7,432 nucleotides of DNA from an uncultured Clostridia bacterium (lineage in GTDB: Bacteria > Bacillota > Clostridia > Christensenellales > Borkfalkiaceae): positions 1 to 7,432 of the forward strand of contig CAMWLA010000060.1 in assembly GCA_947174975.1 (NCBI GenBank), given 5' to 3'. The notes beneath the pieces are model-generated. The model saw only the letters and a list, made by a program, of their open reading frames with translations. It did no database searches and was not told the origin of the DNA. The position numbers and the translations under genes are program-made. The stretch's first letter is position 1. The number at the start of each line of letters is the position of its first letter. This document shows positions 5,878-7,432 of this stretch, in pieces.

Positions 5878-7074
5878 TTAATTTTCTTCCTCGGTATTTT
5901 CTGCGGAAGATTTTTTTGTATTGGCATAAAGCGTTATGCGTTTAGCGAAGCTTTTTGACGACAGTATAATCACGCCGACTGCAATGACTATTGCAACGTC
6001 CACGAACACGAAGCTGTTGTATGCCGTGCTGTACGCCCAGAGGTTTTGCCCGCCCGCGTCTGCGCCGAAAGCGAACACTCCCGAAAATACGTGCGCCGCA
6101 AATCTCATTATTCCCGCAACTGCCGCGCCGAGCGCGAACTTGATCTGAGGGAATTTGTCAAGCTGTTTAATCTTGTTGAACGCACCCGCAAGCCCAACGG
6201 CTCCGAACGCCACGGGGTAGTCCAAAAGGAACTGCGCGGGGTGAATAAGCCAAGGGTTTTGCATAGCTTGCAAGGCGCCGTAAACGCAGCCTACGAAGAG
6301 CCCTTTTTTGGGTCCGTAGATGTACGCGAACAGCATTACGGGCAGAAGGGAAGCAAGTGTTACCGAACCGCCTTGCGGCAGTGAAAACATCTTTATGTAG
6401 GAAAGTGCGAACGACAGTGCGATACATATTCCCGCAAGCGCGATACAGCGGCTGTCGAAGCGGGTCTTGTTTTTCATATCCGTAAGCACTGCAATTGCTA
6501 CTATTGCGATAATCAGTCCGCCCGCGGTAAGATACAGCGCAAGCTGATTAATCTGTTCACCGTACCAGCCGTCGCCCGCAACGCTTTTCGAAAAGTAAAC
6601 GATAAGGCATACGATAGTTGCGACGAGCGCCGCGCCGATAGCGGAAAGGGAAGTAATCAGCGTAATTTTAAACGCTTTGGGCGTGAAGAAGTGCGCGATA
6701 TATGTTGCAATTATTCCAAGCACTATAACCCCGCCGAGTACGAGAGGGGGAACAAGCTCCAAAAGTCCGTTCTCTCGCTGCGCGTAGCCTTTTTCGGAAA
6801 TCTTCGCAAAGCCTATCGCCAGCATTGCAATAATTACGGTAAACGCAAAGGTTATTGCAATAGTTGCCGCAATCTTGAAAAATGCGCCGAACGAGTCGGG
6901 CTTTTTCAGTTTTACGAAAATGCCTATGGCAATCAGAATAACCGCAAGCGCAATCGCGGTATACATAAACACCGCAGAAAGCAAATCTTTCGCGTATTCC
7001 GTCCACACGTCTTTATAGACGTAGCCGTCGTCGGTCTTGGATAAAAACGACGATAAAAGTGAAAAGTGAAACAT
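5878..7074 (-). CDS. thiT: Thiamine ECF transporter S component (ThiT/YuaJ family) with extra N-terminal membrane module
   Basis: This 398-residue membrane protein has a C-terminal part (about 206-378) matching ThiT, the thiamine-binding subunit that joins a shared ECF ATPase/transmembrane module. Seen there: SLPQGGSVTLASLLPVMLFA (231-250), YGPKKGLFVGCVYGALQ (253-269), HPAQFLLDYPVAFGAVGLAG (278-297) and RFAAHVFSGVF (324-334), then WAYSTAYN (346-353). H328, Y348 and N353 have the spacing of the thiamine-binding His, Tyr and Asn of Lactococcus ThiT, while F336 replaces a Trp. These assignments are from memory and without an alignment. Residues 1-205 are not part of usual ThiT proteins (about 180-200 aa) and hold about five membrane helices (about 32-54, 65-90, 107-129, 135-160, 176-198). 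The tail is acidic. I chose the ATG because AAAGGAGGT lies just upstream; an in-frame TTG 14 codons earlier lies in the terminator loop. No ECF ATPase or EcfT genes are nearby. The TPP riboswitch upstream supports the substrate. Confidence 0.9.
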   Translation of the reverse strand: MFHFSLLSSFLSKTDDGYVYKDVWTEYAKDLLSAVFMYTAIALAVILIAIGIFVKLKKPDSFGAFFKIAATIAITFAFTVIIAMLAIGFAKISEKGYAQRENGLLELVPPLVLGGVIVLGIIATYIAHFFTPKAFKITLITSLSAIGAALVATIVCLIVYFSKSVAGDGWYGEQINQLALYLTAGGLIIAIVAIAVLTDMKNKTRFDSRCIALAGICIALSFALSYIKMFSLPQGGSVTLASLLPVMLFAYIYGPKKGLFVGCVYGALQAMQNPWLIHPAQFLLDYPVAFGAVGLAGAFNKIKQLDKFPQIKFALGAAVAGIMRFAAHVFSGVFAFGADAGGQNLWAYSTAYNSFVFVDVAIVIAVGVIILSSKSFAKRITLYANTKKSSAENTEEEN

Positions 7075-7077
7075 TAA

Positions 7078-7086
7078 ACCTCCTTT
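7078..7086 (-). promoter_or_regulatory. Ribosome binding site of thiT
   Basis: AAAGGAGGT on the minus strand is a near-perfect Shine-Dalgarno sequence. GGAGG sits 4 nt before the ATG, a slightly tight spacing. It fixes the start of thiT downstream of the leader terminator rather than at the upstream TTG. Confidence 0.85.
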
Positions 7087-7093
7087 ACCGCCG

Positions 7094-7127
7094 AAATAAT
7101 AAAGACATTCCCCCAAAAAGGAATGCC
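7094..7127 (-). terminator. Leader terminator (riboswitch expression platform) upstream of thiT
   Basis: On the minus strand GGCATTCC pairs with GGAATGTC (one G-U pair, 8 bp) around a TTTTTGGG loop and is followed by TTTATTATTT. It lies between the TPP aptamer and the thiT ribosome binding site, so TPP binding most likely favours premature termination. The paired antiterminator strand is not obvious by eye. Confidence 0.75.
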
Positions 7128-7163
7128 CGAAAAAATCTCTTTGTACGCCGAAAAAATTCAGCT

Positions 7164-7228
7164 CTCTCGCTCAACCGTTACATTGCCGTAACAATTTTAC
7201 GAACTCTCGCTCAACTATTATGTTGCCG
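7164..7228 (-). repeat. Imperfect tandem copy of the riboswitch 3' half (40-nt period)
   Basis: On the plus strand CTCTCGCTCAAC occurs at 7164-7175 and 7204-7215. TTGCCG follows 7 nt later in both (7183-7188, 7223-7228), an offset of exactly 40 nt. The proximal copy is the P4/P5 side of the TPP aptamer. The distal copy keeps the GAGCGAGAG joining segment and the CGGCAA start but lacks the upstream ACCC needed for helix P2. Its middle instead forms GTTAC-GGCAAT-GTAAC. Confidence 0.75.
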
Positions 7229-7310
7229 ATTCAAAGGGTATAATCTCAGCTTGCGCAGCTGCCGCACTGTTCTGCGACGGGATATTTGCGCTTGCACCCC
7301 CGACGGTATT
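7198..7310 (-). promoter_or_regulatory. TPP (thiamine pyrophosphate) riboswitch
   Basis: Reading the minus strand, the aptamer landmarks appear in order: GGGGGTGC (7294-7301), a P3 stem GCGCA/TGCGC, an extra P3a helix GTCGCA/TGCGGC with a GAACAG loop, the T-loop GCTGAGAT (7243-7250), ACCCTTTGAA (7230-7239), a P5 hairpin CAAC-ATAATA-GTTG (7212-7225) and GAGCGAGAG (7204-7212). GGGGT with ACCC forms P2. The pyrimidine-recognition half is canonical. The pyrophosphate half departs from the usual CCTGAT...GCGTAGGGA wording, and P1 is short (TAC/GTA plus a bulge). It precedes a thiamine transporter and a terminator, which fits repression of uptake when TPP is plentiful. Confidence 0.92.
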
Positions 7311-7327
7311 AAATTTTTAGTAACTTA

Positions 7328-7356
7328 ATTATCTTCATAAATTTTTATATTGTCAA
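7328..7356 (-). promoter_or_regulatory. Sigma-A promoter of thiT
   Basis: On the minus strand a perfect TTGACA (7351-7356) is followed after exactly 17 nt by GATAAT (7328-7333). Transcription would start near 7321, about 10-25 nt before the aptamer, giving a leader of roughly 245 nt. The -35 box begins only a few bases after the stop codon of the preceding gene. Confidence 0.78.
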
Positions 7357-7361
7357 TAAAA

Positions 7362-7432
7362 TTATTTAATATTTTTCTCGTATAAACATTCACCCGCAAG
7401 CCTAACGCCGATTTTAACGCCCTCTCTGAAAT
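7362..7432 (-). CDS. C-terminus of a second DUF6809-like small protein (partial)
   Basis: The right edge cuts this gene; only the last 22 codons are visible, ending in TAA. They read FREGVKIGVRLAGECLYEK and two or three more residues. The F-x-E-G-x-K-x-G pattern near the end closely parallels HFKEGFKLGMLVAIEVL at the end of the small gene on the left side of the window, so this is probably a paralogue on the opposite strand. The call rests on one short motif. Another minus-strand frame is also open across the same bases, but it runs on into the thiT promoter and resembles nothing I know. No terminator is visible between this stop and the thiT promoter. Confidence 0.5.
   Translation of the reverse strand, partial: FREGVKIGVRLAGECLYEKNIK

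Noticed and set aside
6046..6384. Plus-strand open frame of 112 codons opposite thiT
   Set aside because: It is antisense to the well-supported thiT domain, with Arg/Glu-rich composition typical of a reverse-frame artefact.
7075..7116. TTG start extending thiT by 14 residues
   Set aside because: The TTG lies in the loop of the leader terminator, and the extension would translate the terminator and Shine-Dalgarno sequence; the ATG at 7074 has AAAGGAGGT just upstream.
7164..7228. CRISPR array or iteron-type repeat
   Set aside because: There are only two imperfect copies, and both are explained by the riboswitch 3' half; there are no spacers, further units or cas genes.
7239..7246. TATAAT-like box on the plus strand near the right edge
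   Set aside because: It is the complement of conserved TPP aptamer bases (around GCTGAGA and ACCC), and no gene follows on that strand.
7059..7328. 89-codon open frame on the plus strand opposite the thiT leader
   Set aside because: It runs antisense through the riboswitch, terminator and ribosome binding site of thiT, has no ribosome binding site of its own and has an unnatural, Arg-rich composition.
7325..7432. Alternative minus-strand frame at the right edge ending in KIYEDN
   Set aside because: It is open but reads through the -35 and most of the -10 of the thiT promoter and matches no family I know; the neighbouring frame ends earlier and matches the left-edge small protein.

Overview
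The window looks like chromosomal DNA from an uncultured low-to-mid GC Firmicute, probably a Clostridia-type gut or anaerobe lineage. This rests on the Firmicute-style core gene order, strong Shine-Dalgarno sites, sigma-A-type promoters, an ECF-type thiamine transporter and small proteins resembling the clostridial DUF6809 family. The species cannot be named from the sequence.

Left edge (1-360): a small AT-rich gene of the DUF6809-like type, closed by a strong terminator. Core cluster (385-5810, all + strand): pyrH, frr, uppS and cdsA, then a terminator, then dxr and rseP, then another terminator. This is the widely conserved pyrH-frr-uppS-cdsA-dxr-rseP order. It serves pyrimidine nucleotides (PyrH), ribosome recycling (Frr), the undecaprenyl lipid carrier (UppS), phospholipid precursors (CdsA), the MEP isoprenoid pathway (Dxr) and membrane proteolysis (RseP). 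The usual left partners rpsB-tsf and right partner ispG are not adjacent. A terminator and a promoter-like box split the cluster between cdsA and dxr. A 124-bp imperfect palindrome of unknown kind sits between uppS and cdsA.

Right part (5878-7432, - strand): a thiamine transporter of the ThiT family with an unusual extra N-terminal membrane module of about 200 residues. It is preceded by a complete control region: a sigma-A promoter, a TPP riboswitch, an intrinsic terminator and a strong ribosome binding site. The riboswitch is odd, because its 3' half is followed 40 nt later by an imperfect second copy of itself. At the very edge lies the C-terminus of a second protein resembling the left-edge DUF6809-like gene, so two likely paralogues flank the region.

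The most interesting items are the partial tandem duplication inside the TPP riboswitch leader, the elongated ThiT, the intergenic palindrome, and a possibly leaderless dxr transcript. No defence system, transposase, CRISPR array, tRNA or rRNA was seen.
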